From: Paraspadella gotoi
Taxonomy: Eukaryota; Chaetognatha
Direction of reading: 5' to 3'
DNA: 64,000 nt
Assembly (NCBI GenBank): GCA_051294375.1
Contig: CM119270.1
Span: forward strand, 20,668,417 to 20,732,416
Positions 47,928 to 59,400 of this stretch are shown piece after piece (position 1 is the first letter of the stretch; the number at the start of each line of letters is the position of its first letter). The notes beneath the pieces were generated by a model, which ran no database searches, had not been told where the DNA came from, and saw nothing but the letters and a program-made list of their open reading frames with translations. Both the position numbers and the translations under genes were made by a program.

Positions 47928-48261
47928 AAACATAGTTTAAAATTTTCACCAAGATGTCACTGGTGTCAACAGTCATTTCTGTTGGTCTTAATACTGTCGA
48001 CTTGTTGACCGACTTGAGAATGATTCAACTCAAACTAAATTCCAAGGGCGATCACCAACACGTCATTGGTTTGGCTCTCATTGCCATTTTCATCCTTCAC
48101 TCCTTTGTGTCGACGATTCGTGGAGCAAGTTTTTTGCATCGCTACCAAATACACTTCCCTCGTTTGACAAAAAATGTCAAATGTTGGATTTTGACCTGCG
48201 GACTTATGCTCATTGGGTTTGGCACAGACCTTGTTCATGTAGATCTCTATTTGGACAGTAG
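47928..48261 (+). CDS. XK-related gene, exon 1 (coding from 47954)
   Basis: Preceded by a CTTCTTGCAG acceptor; ATG at 47954. Encodes residues 1-102 plus two bases of Arg103; donor AG|GTAGGT. It holds three hydrophobic segments. About 80% of residues are identical to exon 1 of the second copy. Confidence 0.75.
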
Positions 48262-51200
48262 GTAGGTGTGTTTTATCTTGTTTTTCCTCATTAGAAGTTA
48301 GTCAATTAAAGTTTGAAAAATACATAATGTAGATATTTAATTTTTTTTTTAAATTAGGAACAAAGAAAAAAGTGCAACACAAATGCTTGTATTTCATTTA
48401 GCACTTTTTATTTACTAAGTTTTTTAGCATAAAAAGTTATTATTTTTATTTTAACTTCAGATCTATTACATCAATTGAGTCAATAAAACTCAAAAATGAT
48501 CTTCGGTTCATACTTAACCTTGTACATGTTTTTGTGGAATCTTATCTACAACTATTGGTTCAGACAACTGCGACAGTGATGGAGTGGACATCGGACACAG
48601 ATGAGGTTGTGATGGGTCAATTACTAAGATTATGACAGCCATCTAGACAAAAAGTTTATCACATTTTTAGTGAAGGATATCTACTCGATGTATTAAATTC
48701 TACATTGAATTTCCTTTTAGGAGTTGAAGATAAGGGGCTAAGTGGGCTGAAATGTTTTATCCATAACTTTTTAACCCCTCTAGCAGCCATGGAACGGGTC
48801 TGGTTTTAAACCAGGCTTGATGTTTTTCCACGCTTTTTCCAGCTTCAGATAAGAACATTGTTTGAAAAGTGCTTAATCGAGATTAATACTAATTAATCCA
48901 AATAGCGAAAGATAAATGTAAATTAGTAACTTTATTAAGGGGACCAAGAGACCAAGGGGGGGGGGGTAAAAAGATAAAAGCATAACGTTTGATTCCCTAA
49001 ATTAAGCTAGTTTTGATTATATAATTCTTTTTTTCTATAATCATTTGGGAAAATAGTTTAAAAATTCGATATTATCAGCTCGCCTTATTTTCTTTAAAAA
49101 ATCAGTAAGAAGAAAATCTTTTTCAAGTTTTAATTTTTTTAGAATCATTTTGTAATAATGATTATTATGATATTCATAATAATAATGATGATGATGAATA
49201 TAATTATAATAATAATGATGATTATTATTGAAAGAATAATGGTGAAAATAGCAATATTATCTTTAGCGATAGCAATAGCGATACAAAGTTTAGACAAACA
49301 GTCTTAATACTGTAAAAGACGAAAAATAGTAATAATAAAATTTGTGGTCACATAATCCATGGTTCATTTTTAGTAATTATCCCTTTTTTCATTTAAGATA
49401 TGCCTATCAACTCTTCACCTCAGGCCATTATTGCGAGGAGTTTTTAAAAACATTGGCAATGGAACAATGATTTTCACCAATAAAAGTTGCACATGTCGTC
49501 AATTTCGTCAAATGATAAAATCTGTAAATCGTAAGGAGAGAGTTAACACCTGCTATTGGGATATTTCTAGCCACTGGTCTATCATTTCCATGTCAATATC
49601 TGGCATCAGTTTGGCTAAAGCTGCCATTGAATATCGAAATAAAGACCATTCAGTTTCAAAAACAACATGGCGTGGTTGGGTATTCAATCTTTGTCATTCT
49701 ATTGGAATTCTTCAAGAAACATTTGGAATTTTTTTAACTTTAATCCTTTTACATCATCTTGTTTTGTATTTTTGCGTCTGGATAATATTTTTAACGCCAT
49801 TTATATTTATGCGGATTCTATCCCAAAGAGAGTTATTAGACATAATTAAAACTATTTTGCCGATTAAAAGTTTTAAGAGAATAGGAAGAAAAAACTCAAT
49901 GAAATTGTTTGTTGCTGAACAATTATTAATGTCAATTTTTAACATAACCATTTTTGCATTTTACTTTACTGAAGTTAAGCACGACTTTATATCCGATATT
50001 TTGATTAGAAAAATATGGGGATTAGTCAACTTTAAAGTTACCAAATTACCGACTGTTATACTCGGCTATACTCAAGCAGATTATTTCAAATTTATTCCCC
50101 TCCCCTTAAAAGAAGAAAACGTTCCTTTTTTTCGACGCTATTTTGATTTCAAGGAATTCAAGTGTATCTTTTCCACTGATGGAATAATTAGTAACAAATG
50201 GACGCGGATGACTTATGACGGTCATCAATTGAATTATTGTCAAGACGGATTGTTATATCTTCATGCAAATAATATCGGTAACTATAGTTATCTGAGAGTA
50301 GATTTTAGAATTCTTTTAATAATGCTTCTCGTAGAAAATATTTTATGCTGTCTTTACAATTGCATATTTTTAATTTTGAACAAAATTATGCTAAAGTGGT
50401 TATTTGCAATAATTTCTTTTTACTTTGTACCGGTGTCAATATATAACTTTTTATATTTTTCAATTATTCATCAAAACCTGATTGATGTGTATTATGTTAA
50501 GAAAAAAGAAACTTCTTCAGAATTGTATCACGAAACTGTTAGAATTAATAGCTATTTTTTGTTTCATGGAAAAAGACATTTCGACCCTTTATATATTTCT
50601 AAACAGTTGATAGTGAATAGGATAGTGGAGACCCAAGGCTATTTATATCAGTCTGTTATGATAATTTTAAACGTTTTATTTATTAATATCAACATTCGCT
50701 TAACATGCGTGATATTCTATTTTTGTAAAAAAACAGCTAATGTTCAAATAAGGGCTATACTTTATGTTTTTTTCTCCTTGATTTTTATGATTACTTTATA
50801 TGGGCTGAAATTTTGGTTAAGAAATCTATGGGTAAAAGTTTTGGTCGAATGTGAATACGATTTTGTAAGACGATTAAATTTAGCGGAAAAAACTGCAAAT
50901 CTTTTTTATTTGAAGGAAAGTTTTCTTTATTTTGCTTGTGTAATTATTTCTTCGTCTATTAGTTTTGTAACGATGTTTCTTCGCGACATTTTAAACGTAA
51001 GACCGAAATACTTGTACGTGATTTGTATTATTTTGGGGATCGTTGGATATTTTTCGCTTTCAGAGCTTAAGACTCATGAGGATATTTTCGGACTACTCGA
51101 CAATAAATTTAATAACATGAGCGATCTTATGGCGTTTGAGATTAAAAAAACCTTGCATTTTCACATGGTTTACATAGAGAGAGCTTACTTTTATTCGTCG

Positions 51201-51392
51201 ATATACAACATTCATCCCTTCTTTTATTTTCTAAATAGATTGAATTTGAACTTAAGTTGCGGACTCTTAAAACAATACCTAAAAGTTATTCAAGAGGAAT
51301 CTTCAAATGTTCAGGTTGGATGGGTATTCTTCCTTAACTTTTTCCCACAAATTCTGATAATCACCAACTTTATTTGCGTGATGGATGACTAG
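47954..51392 (+). CDS. XK-related (XKR) family membrane protein with long C-terminal extension
   Basis: Exons 47954-48261, 48461-48605 and 49398-51392 join in phase to 815 codons plus stop. Three exons with a large last exon is the usual XK/XKR gene layout. Family signs are an N-terminal helix with NTVDLLTDL (about residues 13-21), the helix VHVFVESYLQLLVQT (124-138) at the place of the family's E-x-x-P-Q-L-x-L-Q helix, a WSIISMSISGISLA helix (about 210-225) and a later ENI-containing helix (about 460). XKR proteins are plasma-membrane proteins and some scramble phospholipids; activity here is unproven. Residues from about 513 to 815 add some five more hydrophobic segments that I do not recognise from the family. 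An upstream acceptor (TTGCAG, ending 47927) implies a 5' UTR intron. Family call fairly sure, function inferred. Confidence 0.75.
48461..48605 (+). CDS. XK-related gene, exon 2
   Basis: Acceptor TTAACTTCAG, donor GAG|GTTGTG. Residues 103-151, including the VESYLQLLVQT helix. The same length (145 bp) and both splice sites are kept in copy 2. Confidence 0.75.
48606..49397 (+). other. XK-related intron 2
   Basis: 792 bp with a G run (48957-48967) and AAT/ATG-rich stretches (49155-49235). No inserted element recognised. Confidence 0.6.
49398..51392 (+). CDS. XK-related gene, exon 3
   Basis: The acceptor TTTTTTCATTTAAG|A at 49397 gives phase 0 with exon 2; the alternative AG at 49422-49423 would run into a stop. 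664 codons without interruption, Phe/Ile/Tyr-rich as expected for membrane protein. It contains the remaining XKR helices and the unrecognised C-terminal part. Confidence 0.75.
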   Translation: MCLSTLHLRPLLRGVFKNIGNGTMIFTNKSCTCRQFRQMIKSVNRKERVNTCYWDISSHWSIISMSISGISLAKAAIEYRNKDHSVSKTTWRGWVFNLCHSIGILQETFGIFLTLILLHHLVLYFCVWIIFLTPFIFMRILSQRELLDIIKTILPIKSFKRIGRKNSMKLFVAEQLLMSIFNITIFAFYFTEVKHDFISDILIRKIWGLVNFKVTKLPTVILGYTQADYFKFIPLPLKEENVPFFRRYFDFKEFKCIFSTDGIISNKWTRMTYDGHQLNYCQDGLLYLHANNIGNYSYLRVDFRILLIMLLVENILCCLYNCIFLILNKIMLKWLFAIISFYFVPVSIYNFLYFSIIHQNLIDVYYVKKKETSSELYHETVRINSYFLFHGKRHFDPLYISKQLIVNRIVETQGYLYQSVMIILNVLFININIRLTCVIFYFCKKTANVQIRAILYVFFSLIFMITLYGLKFWLRNLWVKVLVECEYDFVRRLNLAEKTANLFYLKESFLYFACVIISSSISFVTMFLRDILNVRPKYLYVICIILGIVGYFSLSELKTHEDIFGLLDNKFNNMSDLMAFEIKKTLHFHMVYIERAYFYSSIYNIHPFFYFLNRLNLNLSCGLLKQYLKVIQEESSNVQVGWVFFLNFFPQILIITNFICVMDD

Positions 51393-54300
51393 AATTATAA
51401 ACTTTTTAATAATATACGAAAAAAATTAAATATAAATTATTTCTGATCATATTCAAACAAAAAAGATATAAAAATAAATAATTACCTTACTCCTTTGAGT
51501 AACTCTTTTTGTAATTTATTCCTTTTTACATGAGAAGGAGTTGAAATTCATTTAAAAGTTATTCTCACTACAAATTTGATGAAAGAACTTCATGTATATT
51601 TTTAAACGAATTCATTTGCCAAAATGATCAGAATTTTTTCTCAAGGTTTATCAGCTTTCGTTGCTTTGGCTTAGTCCGAAAAAAAGTATTATAATAAATT
51701 TTATTAGTGACCCTCGTCTTTACTCTAAAGTCATAGGCATCGACAAAAAAAATGATTAAGTCATTTGCTCACAATACAATGATGACAACTTAATAATAGT
51801 TTATAATCGAGTATACAATTATGTTTTAAATCAATAGAAAGGCAAAAGATCGGTTAGGGCGGAACTAAAACAAAAATCAAAATATATGTTTCATGACTTC
51901 TATTAAAAAAAAGAAAAAAATTGCCATTTAGTTTACAGCTCTCATACATAAGACACAATGAAAAATAACGTGGCGAAACGTCTCGTGCTGATTTTGTCCC
52001 TTTAAAATCGTTTCTGAACCAAATTAATTGATCACTACTTTTGATAATATGTGCGATATACACATACGGACATATCTGTATCTGACCATAATCCTTGACC
52101 ATCAACCAAAAAAGTTAACTAGATCAAAAATAGTAAAAAAGATGAAGCAATATAGCTTTAAACGCTTACAAAAATTTTGACCATTGCTAAATATTAATAT
52201 ATTAAAAAAAACTTTAATGATAACCTAATAGTTAACCGAGACCAAGATGAATATTTTTACCCATCATTTCCTCAATTTATATGAATCATTTGTTTGTAAT
52301 TAGTCAATTAATCTAAAAACAATATGACAAATTCATTTTCAATTTTCTTTATGAATGGGAAGTTTCTCTGCCTACTCCCCTTGTGTCTAATTATTTAATA
52401 TTTTAAAGATATTTTCAAAACCTTATATAATTACTATATTTTCACTTTTTTTCAATTCTTTCAAACAAAAACAACATAAAAAACATTTTAAATTAATAAA
52501 AAAAAATGATTGAATGATTTTGGAAAAAAATATTTTGAAACTTGAAAAAGGATTATGAGTCAAGGAAAAAAATTTTGCAATTCTAAAAAATCAGCCTCAG
52601 CCTTTCAATTTTCTGAAAGCTGATTTTAATTTTTTGATATTTTAATTTTCTATGCAAAACCATTATTTTCAATGACATAGGTCGGATGAAATTTTTTTCC
52701 CAACAATTTGAAAAAAATTCAACTTTTCTAATTAGGCTTTTTTGGAAAATAAATAAATATTATATACGATGGTACATCTGAAAGTGATATGTCCTCTAAA
52801 TGACAAAAAAAATTTTCTTCAAGTTTTATTTTGAAATTAGGTATTGTACCAACAGAAATAATGAGATACTCCCGCTTTGCCAAAATTTTATTTAACAAAG
52901 ATTTGTACTGCGTAATTTAAAAAAACATTATTTTTTAAATAACTTTTGAAAGAAAAGAGTAGCAAGTTGAATGTGGTATCAAATTAAAGCCCTAATCATG
53001 GGACACCTTTCTAAAAAGTTTATTAAATTAAATCCATAAACACACAGCTTTGTTAAATCAGAGTAAAAGTCATAACAGGTAAAAATTTCAATGAAGACAT
53101 ATGAAATTTTTCTTTGTTCTTAAGTGAAAAAAAAACTGAATTTACATTTTGTTTATATAATTTATTCTATAAAATTGCTTATATTTTTCAGTTAAAGTAA
53201 AAACAAGCAAAAATTTAGTGTAGGCGTTGATATAAATATATTTTTAAATATTAAAATGATAAATACAAAAATGTTTTCGCGCTTATATAAACAGTCTGGA
53301 CATCTACCTTCTTGTCTGTGAAAAAAAAATTGTCATTTTCATTATCTTTAACTGCAAACTAAAAGCTTGACACACTGCTTTTTATCATATTAAAGTTTGT
53401 AAAAAATTATATAGCTGGTAACATATTGACAAAGCAAAACATCATTGTGTTAATTGTATTGATAATTTTTTTTTAAATATAGCAAGAATTTAATTTTATA
53501 TTATCATCCATTTTAATTAAGAAAAAATATTTCTCGTAATAGCCATTGGAAAGGTTCATTGACTGACTTAATGATGAAATTTTTAGATTTCTTTACTGCC
53601 CCCATTTCACAAGATATAAAAGTCATGGTTATCATGTCAATAAGTCCAGATTATCTGTACCCTTTCTGCAACCTGCATTCAAATTTTTTTTTTCCCTTTC
53701 AAATGTATTAAATAAAAAAATTTATTTGAGAGAACAATCGGCGTGGAGGATGCCATTGGTAAGCCTTAGTTACCCACTTCCCGATCGAATTTTAAATGAG
53801 GTTTTTTTCCATCTATTTTAGACATAACACTAACTATTAGTATATTATTTTTTTTCTATTACAATTCTTATGAATAAATATGAATAAGAACTTTTTTAAA
53901 AAATTATCATCTTTCACCCTATATTCAGTCATATCAAAAAAACAAAAAAGATTTTGCATTGATATTTTGATATCAGCATATGAAACTATAACGTTTCAAA
54001 AAATAAAAGAAAATAATAATATTGAACAGTGATTTTATTTTATGCACGGAAACAGTAACATTACGCCTTTTTCATTGTGTCATAACAATAAATACACAAA
54101 AATTATCAACAAAAAATCGTATTAAAATTGTTTTAATAAAAAGATGAACATTGGATGAATGTGTTTTTTATTGTATCAGAAAAAATGCATTTTAAGTAAA
54201 AGTAAAAAATCTAACTGCACTAAGTACCATCATTTACAAGTAACAAAATCTTTCGGCTCTATTCTCAGAAAACGTTTATTTTTCTTTCCCCAACTCTGAA

Positions 54301-54511
54301 TTTAATCTAATTTAAATAAAAACAAACTAAAAACCAAATCCTTCACTATAATTCTTATCCCCCATCACTGACTTAAAATACCCTGATCCCTAACCCCTTA
54401 ACTTACTTACCCTGATCCCTAACCCCTTAATTAATAATTAAGAGAAAACATTACCGGGATTTCGCAAATGACACAGTTTTTTCTCTTAATCACAAAATAT
54501 TCTCTCACACC
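51393..54511. other. Intergenic region between the XK-related and kinase genes
   Basis: AT-rich. 52910-53880 is a dispersed element shared with 36800-37800. 54350-54440 is a degenerate CCCTAA-like tract. The two genes converge on this region. Nothing else recognised. Confidence 0.5.
52910..53880 (+). repeat. Dispersed element, copy 2
   Basis: Collinear with the spacer of the large inverted repeat (36800-37800), with substitutions and indels. Shared boxes are GTGGTATCAAATTAA, CTGCCCCCATT and GGTAAGCC. The 0.84-kb inverted arms are missing here. Confidence 0.7.
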
Positions 54512-54701
54512 TCACAATGTGCACTGAAACTGCGTGATGATGCCGCTCCGCTTTTCCTCCCCTCCAGTATACGAGTCATCCGAGTGAATTCCCGATGATT
54601 CACTTCCAGATCGAATCACGTTTTCACAATTCTTCTTTTTCACCAACCAAGGTTCTATTGATTGAATATCGGCCATGGGAATGCGGTCGTCGTCAGCGAA
54701 A

Positions 54702-54735
<34 letters not shown>

Positions 54736-55560
54736 TCTCTGAATCGGGAAACGGAATCTTGCGATCCGTGGGCGAAGAAAGTCCGTCGTTCGCGTCTGTG
54801 TCATTGTTCCCTACTTTGTTCGTCTCTTCGTTCGTTTCTTCGTTCGCAGCTTCGTTTTCCTTTTTTGGTTCCACTTTGTTTTTTACGTCAATATATTTTT
54901 CTTTCTTTATTTTCTCTCTATCGTCTTTTTTATCCTTGGATAATTTGGTTTCAACAATTATTTTCTCATCGTTGACATCAGCGCCGCCGCCGCCGCCGCC
55001 GCCACTTCTTTTAACTTCCGACGCCAGCAGAGTGTCGTATGTCGCACTCCCAGCGTGACCCGGTGTTTTTTCAGCGCCTCCAATTTGAGCGTAGTCTAGT
55101 GGCGCTTTCGATGCTGGTTCCATTGGCGTTGAAACGTAGATGGCGTAGCTCCGATTGTTGAAAAGGGTCGTCATCTCCACGGAATTTGTTACATCTGACG
55201 GCATTACATCCGGGGCCCCCACTAATCCGGGCGACGCCTCCAACCTCCCGTCAGAGTTGAGTCTCAGATACTCGGAGATTCCCGTCGACTCTAGGATCTC
55301 CGCCCGACGTCGCAGGTAAGGTCGGTTAAGGTCTATGTAAAACTGGCGCATGTGTTCCTCGATGCGGTCGCCGAGTCGACGAACGATTTGGGGGAAGGTG
55401 GGTCGATCTTCCGGCTCCGTGCTGCAGCAGGAAGACATGAGAGCGAAGACCGCGTCGTCAGCTGCGGCGGGACGCGGCATCCGCTTCCCACCGCGGAGTC
55501 CGGCGACGAAGGATTCAAAGGTGTGCCGATTGACGAGCAGTTCTGGGTAAGGTTCGCCGC
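54512..55560 (-). CDS. Receptor kinase last exon: end of kinase and tail
   Basis: Acceptor TCTCTCCAG|GC at the end of a CT tract. Encodes [21 protein letters not shown], then a tail of about 270 residues with tyrosine motifs, a lysine/glutamate-rich stretch, a run of eleven aspartates (54700-54735) and a SGIHSDDS segment. Stop at 54512. Confidence 0.88.
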
Positions 55561-55563
55561 CTG

Positions 55564-55638
<75 letters not shown>

Positions 55639-56399
55639 AGAAGGGAGAAAGTTCACAGGAGAGAGAAGGAGAAAAGACGTGGATGGAAGAATTAGATAAT
55701 ACGTGGGCGGAATCCTACAGGGCGGAATCCTACAGGGTGGAATCCTACAGGGGGGAATCCTACAGGGTGGAATCCCAAGTCGGCAAAATCTTACGTGGGC
55801 GGAATCCTACAGGGTGGAATCCCAAGTGGGCGAAATCTTACATGGGCGGTATACTATGGGTGCAATTGTATGTGGGCGCAATGCTACGTAAATGAAATCC
55901 TAGGGGCGCAATTTTATGGGCCCAATAATACGTGGGCACAATTTTGCGACCACCGCAGAATCATAGTAAAAATCATCACATCACATCACAAACATTTCAA
56001 AGAACATGCATTTGACTTTTTCCATCTTGAAACACAATGCTCTCTAATCATCCTCTCTCCACAAATGCCTCAGCCCAACCTCAATCCTTACCCCAACCCC
56101 AATCCTTACCCAAACCCCAATCCTAACCCCAACCCCAATCCTCACCCCAACCCCAATCCTCACCCAAAGTGAAAATCTCCCACATGACGACGCCGAAAGA
56201 CCAGACGTCGGTGGCGGCGCCGAATTCCCGGCGGGTCAACGATTCCGGCGCCATCCACTTGACAGGAAGCGGCGTCGTTTCTTTTCGGAAATAATCGGCG
56301 TCTTTTGCGAAATCTTTGGCTAAACCGAAGTCGCAAATCTTGAGGACGTTTTGTCGGGAGACGAGAACGTTGCGAGCAGCGAGGTCGCGATGGATAACC

Positions 56400-56464
<65 letters not shown>

Positions 56465-59400
56465 GAATATATAAATAGATTGATGAACTAATTAATTAAT
56501 GAATTAAATAGTGAAATTGTTAATTAATTGATCAATAAAAGTACATTTTAAATTTAGTGCATTTATTGTTCGATTAGTTGATTAATTAAAAAAAATAAAC
56601 ATTATAGATAAATATCTCACCTTCATGGAAGCCAGATATTCCATCCCTTGCGCGATCTGAAAAGAGAAGCAGACGAGATCTTTGACCGTCAGAGGGCGAT
56701 CGTCTTCGTCCTCGTTGTTGTTGTTGTTGTAGAGATGTCGCGTTGCCATGGGAACGACGTCATCGGTCAAACGAAACGAACTTTTGTTACGCTGTAATGA
56801 AAAGTTAATTAAAAGAGATGGTTGGTAAATACCAAATTATATATTTTTTGGCCGGATTGGCTTATTGCAGAATCCGAGCTGAATGATTCACTTTGTCGGT
56901 CTGTCGGTTGCCCCCCATTATTTGGTCGGTCAATCACTTGTATCATCCTAAAACATTGATTAATAAAAAAATATGCAACAAAAAAATTATGTCCGTCCGT
57001 CAGTCAGTCAGTCAGACAGTCAGTCAGTCAGTCCGTTTATGCGTCATTATATATGATTAATTAGATAATTAATAAATAATAATAATTAATTTCTATAATT
57101 AATTAGTCTAATCCATTAATTTATTAATGAATAAGTTATTTAATCATCTGATCAGCGGCCTAATGTTTCTTACCGCTTACCGTTATTAATTGATTAAGTA
57201 ATCAATATATTAATTAAATAATTATTTAATAAAATATTTATTTAATAAGTTAATTATTCAATTAATCATCTGATTAGCTGCTCACCGCTAGATTACCGCG
57301 AGCAGATCCGGCATCGTTTCCTAAAACTTGTTATCTATTCATTCTCAAATTACTTTATTATTAACTAATATATTCATTCCATTTAATAATTTATTAATTT
57401 CTTTATTCACTTTTACATTCTTACATTCATACATAAAAGGATCTATGATTAATCATAATTTATGACATGACTTATGACATAAGGGAGAGATGAGCAGCTG
57501 CCGATCAGAGAAGACAAAAGGTCGAAATCTCGGGGAAGAAAATAATACTTCATCTCGACGACAGATGTCGCCCTTATTATTAACAGACAAAAGGTCATCG
57601 AAATCGAGGCAATCGATTTCGATCGGTAAAGATCGTCCGCAGTCAGCTGCTGCGACTCGGCATCAGAGCCGCTGCGACGCCGCAAAGGTGCAGCCGTTGA
57701 TGTAAGCGTTAATAGTGAGGGTGATGATATTGTTTTTTTGCCATATCACCAGGTAGAGACGTTATTAAGTTGACAGCACGTCACACTGTGATGTCTTAAC
57801 AGTCATCAGAAAATTGTATTAGAATTCACAATAATTAGAAATACTTCTCATCAGACATAGAGTTAGATATTTTAGCTCCCATTCCTCTCATCTATGTCTT
57901 GTCTCAGATTAAAAATTAATAAGTGGGGTGACCGATTTTTGAATTATTGCATTATGCTAGCTCCATTTTTTTTTTAAAAATGAGCATTTTTTTTTTAAAC
58001 TTTAAACTTTTCTTTTATGTATATTTATTTCTCCTGTATGGTATTTATTTTAGTTTGCATCAGCATTATTAACTTGATTTTATTAAAAATTACTCTATTT
58101 AATATATCATTTCAACATTTTCATAATACCATTCATTTCTAATGACCCAACCTGCAAAAAGTTCTTGAGATTTCCCTTCTCAGCAAACTCGACCAAGAGA
58201 AAGAGTTCCCCTCTCTTTCTCATGTGAGTCGTGATCGCTTTGCGGAGGCCAATCACATTCACGTGACATCCCACGTAGATCATCATCTTAAGTTCGGAGA
58301 GAAGAGCTGTGATTTGGGTCACGTCGAATCTGGAGGGTGGCGAGAGTCAGAGCAAAGATGAGAAAGTGTAAGAACAAAGATGAGGAAGGGTAAGGGCAAA
58401 GATGAGGCAGGGTAAGGGAAAAAATGAGGAAGGGTAATGGCAAAGATGAAGAAAAGTAATTGCAAAGCTTGCAAATGTTAGAACAAAGACGTAGAATGGT
58501 AAGGGCAAAGACATGGACAGGTAAGAGCAAAGACACGAAAGGTGAATAGGAAGGGCGACAACTATGAAAAGATTTGAATAAGTAAATTTTATTTGAGATG
58601 AGATTCATATTGTCATTTTGTCATATTTTTGGCGTATTCATGCCTTAATTATAATTATTAATTATTATTAATTAATTATTAATAATTATTAATTATTATT
58701 AATATTAATTATTCATGCCGACACCATCAGACCAGTGTGGCCGTGTGGGGATTGAATCCAGCTGTCCAAGCCAAAGGGACGAGCTGAGTTTCATCTAGCT
58801 TTACGGGAGGGGAATTTAAGATTCGCAACAATAGACAGTTTATTATGGAATTATTAATATTATTATTATTTTAATAATTTTATTTTATTATAATTATTAT
58901 TCAGAATAATTACTTAACTTTCCTGACCTTTAACTTACCCACCCATTAATTAATTTTCCTATCCCCCCACACCCCCTTCTACCTGTTCTTAACCATCTTC
59001 ACCGCCACGACACTGTCCCTCCCCCCCGCTCCATCCGCCAACCCCTTCGCCACTCCTCTGACCACTCTCCCGAACGCTCCCTGCCCCAACGTCTCCCCCA
59101 GCTCCAGCCGATCCCTCGACCACTCCCACAAGTCCTCGTCGTAGGCCAACGTGTCGAGCTGCTCCACCCAGGGGAGTCGGGGATCGTATCGTTCCGCGTC
59201 GAATTCGCGGGAGAGGAGCGGAATTTTGCTCCTCTTCCTTCGAACGAGGAGGAAGTGAGCGACGACGACGACTATGAGGACGACGAGAAGGACAGCGACG
59301 ACGACGACGACTATCTTGGTGTCAGCGTCGACGACGACGACGCCGCGTGGATTCGGGCGGCGTCCCGGCGTCAAAGTGCCCTCGAGACGGCGTCGCTGTC

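Larger units (their letters stand above)
46186..48605. repeat. Segmental duplication, copy 1
   Basis: Collinear with about 59480-61249: kinase Ig exon (minus), a pyrimidine-rich tract, then XK-related exons 1 and 2 (plus). The match stops just after the exon 2 donor. Copy 1 has an extra block of about 0.55 kb (46600-47175) and a doubled pyrimidine-rich segment. Confidence 0.85.
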
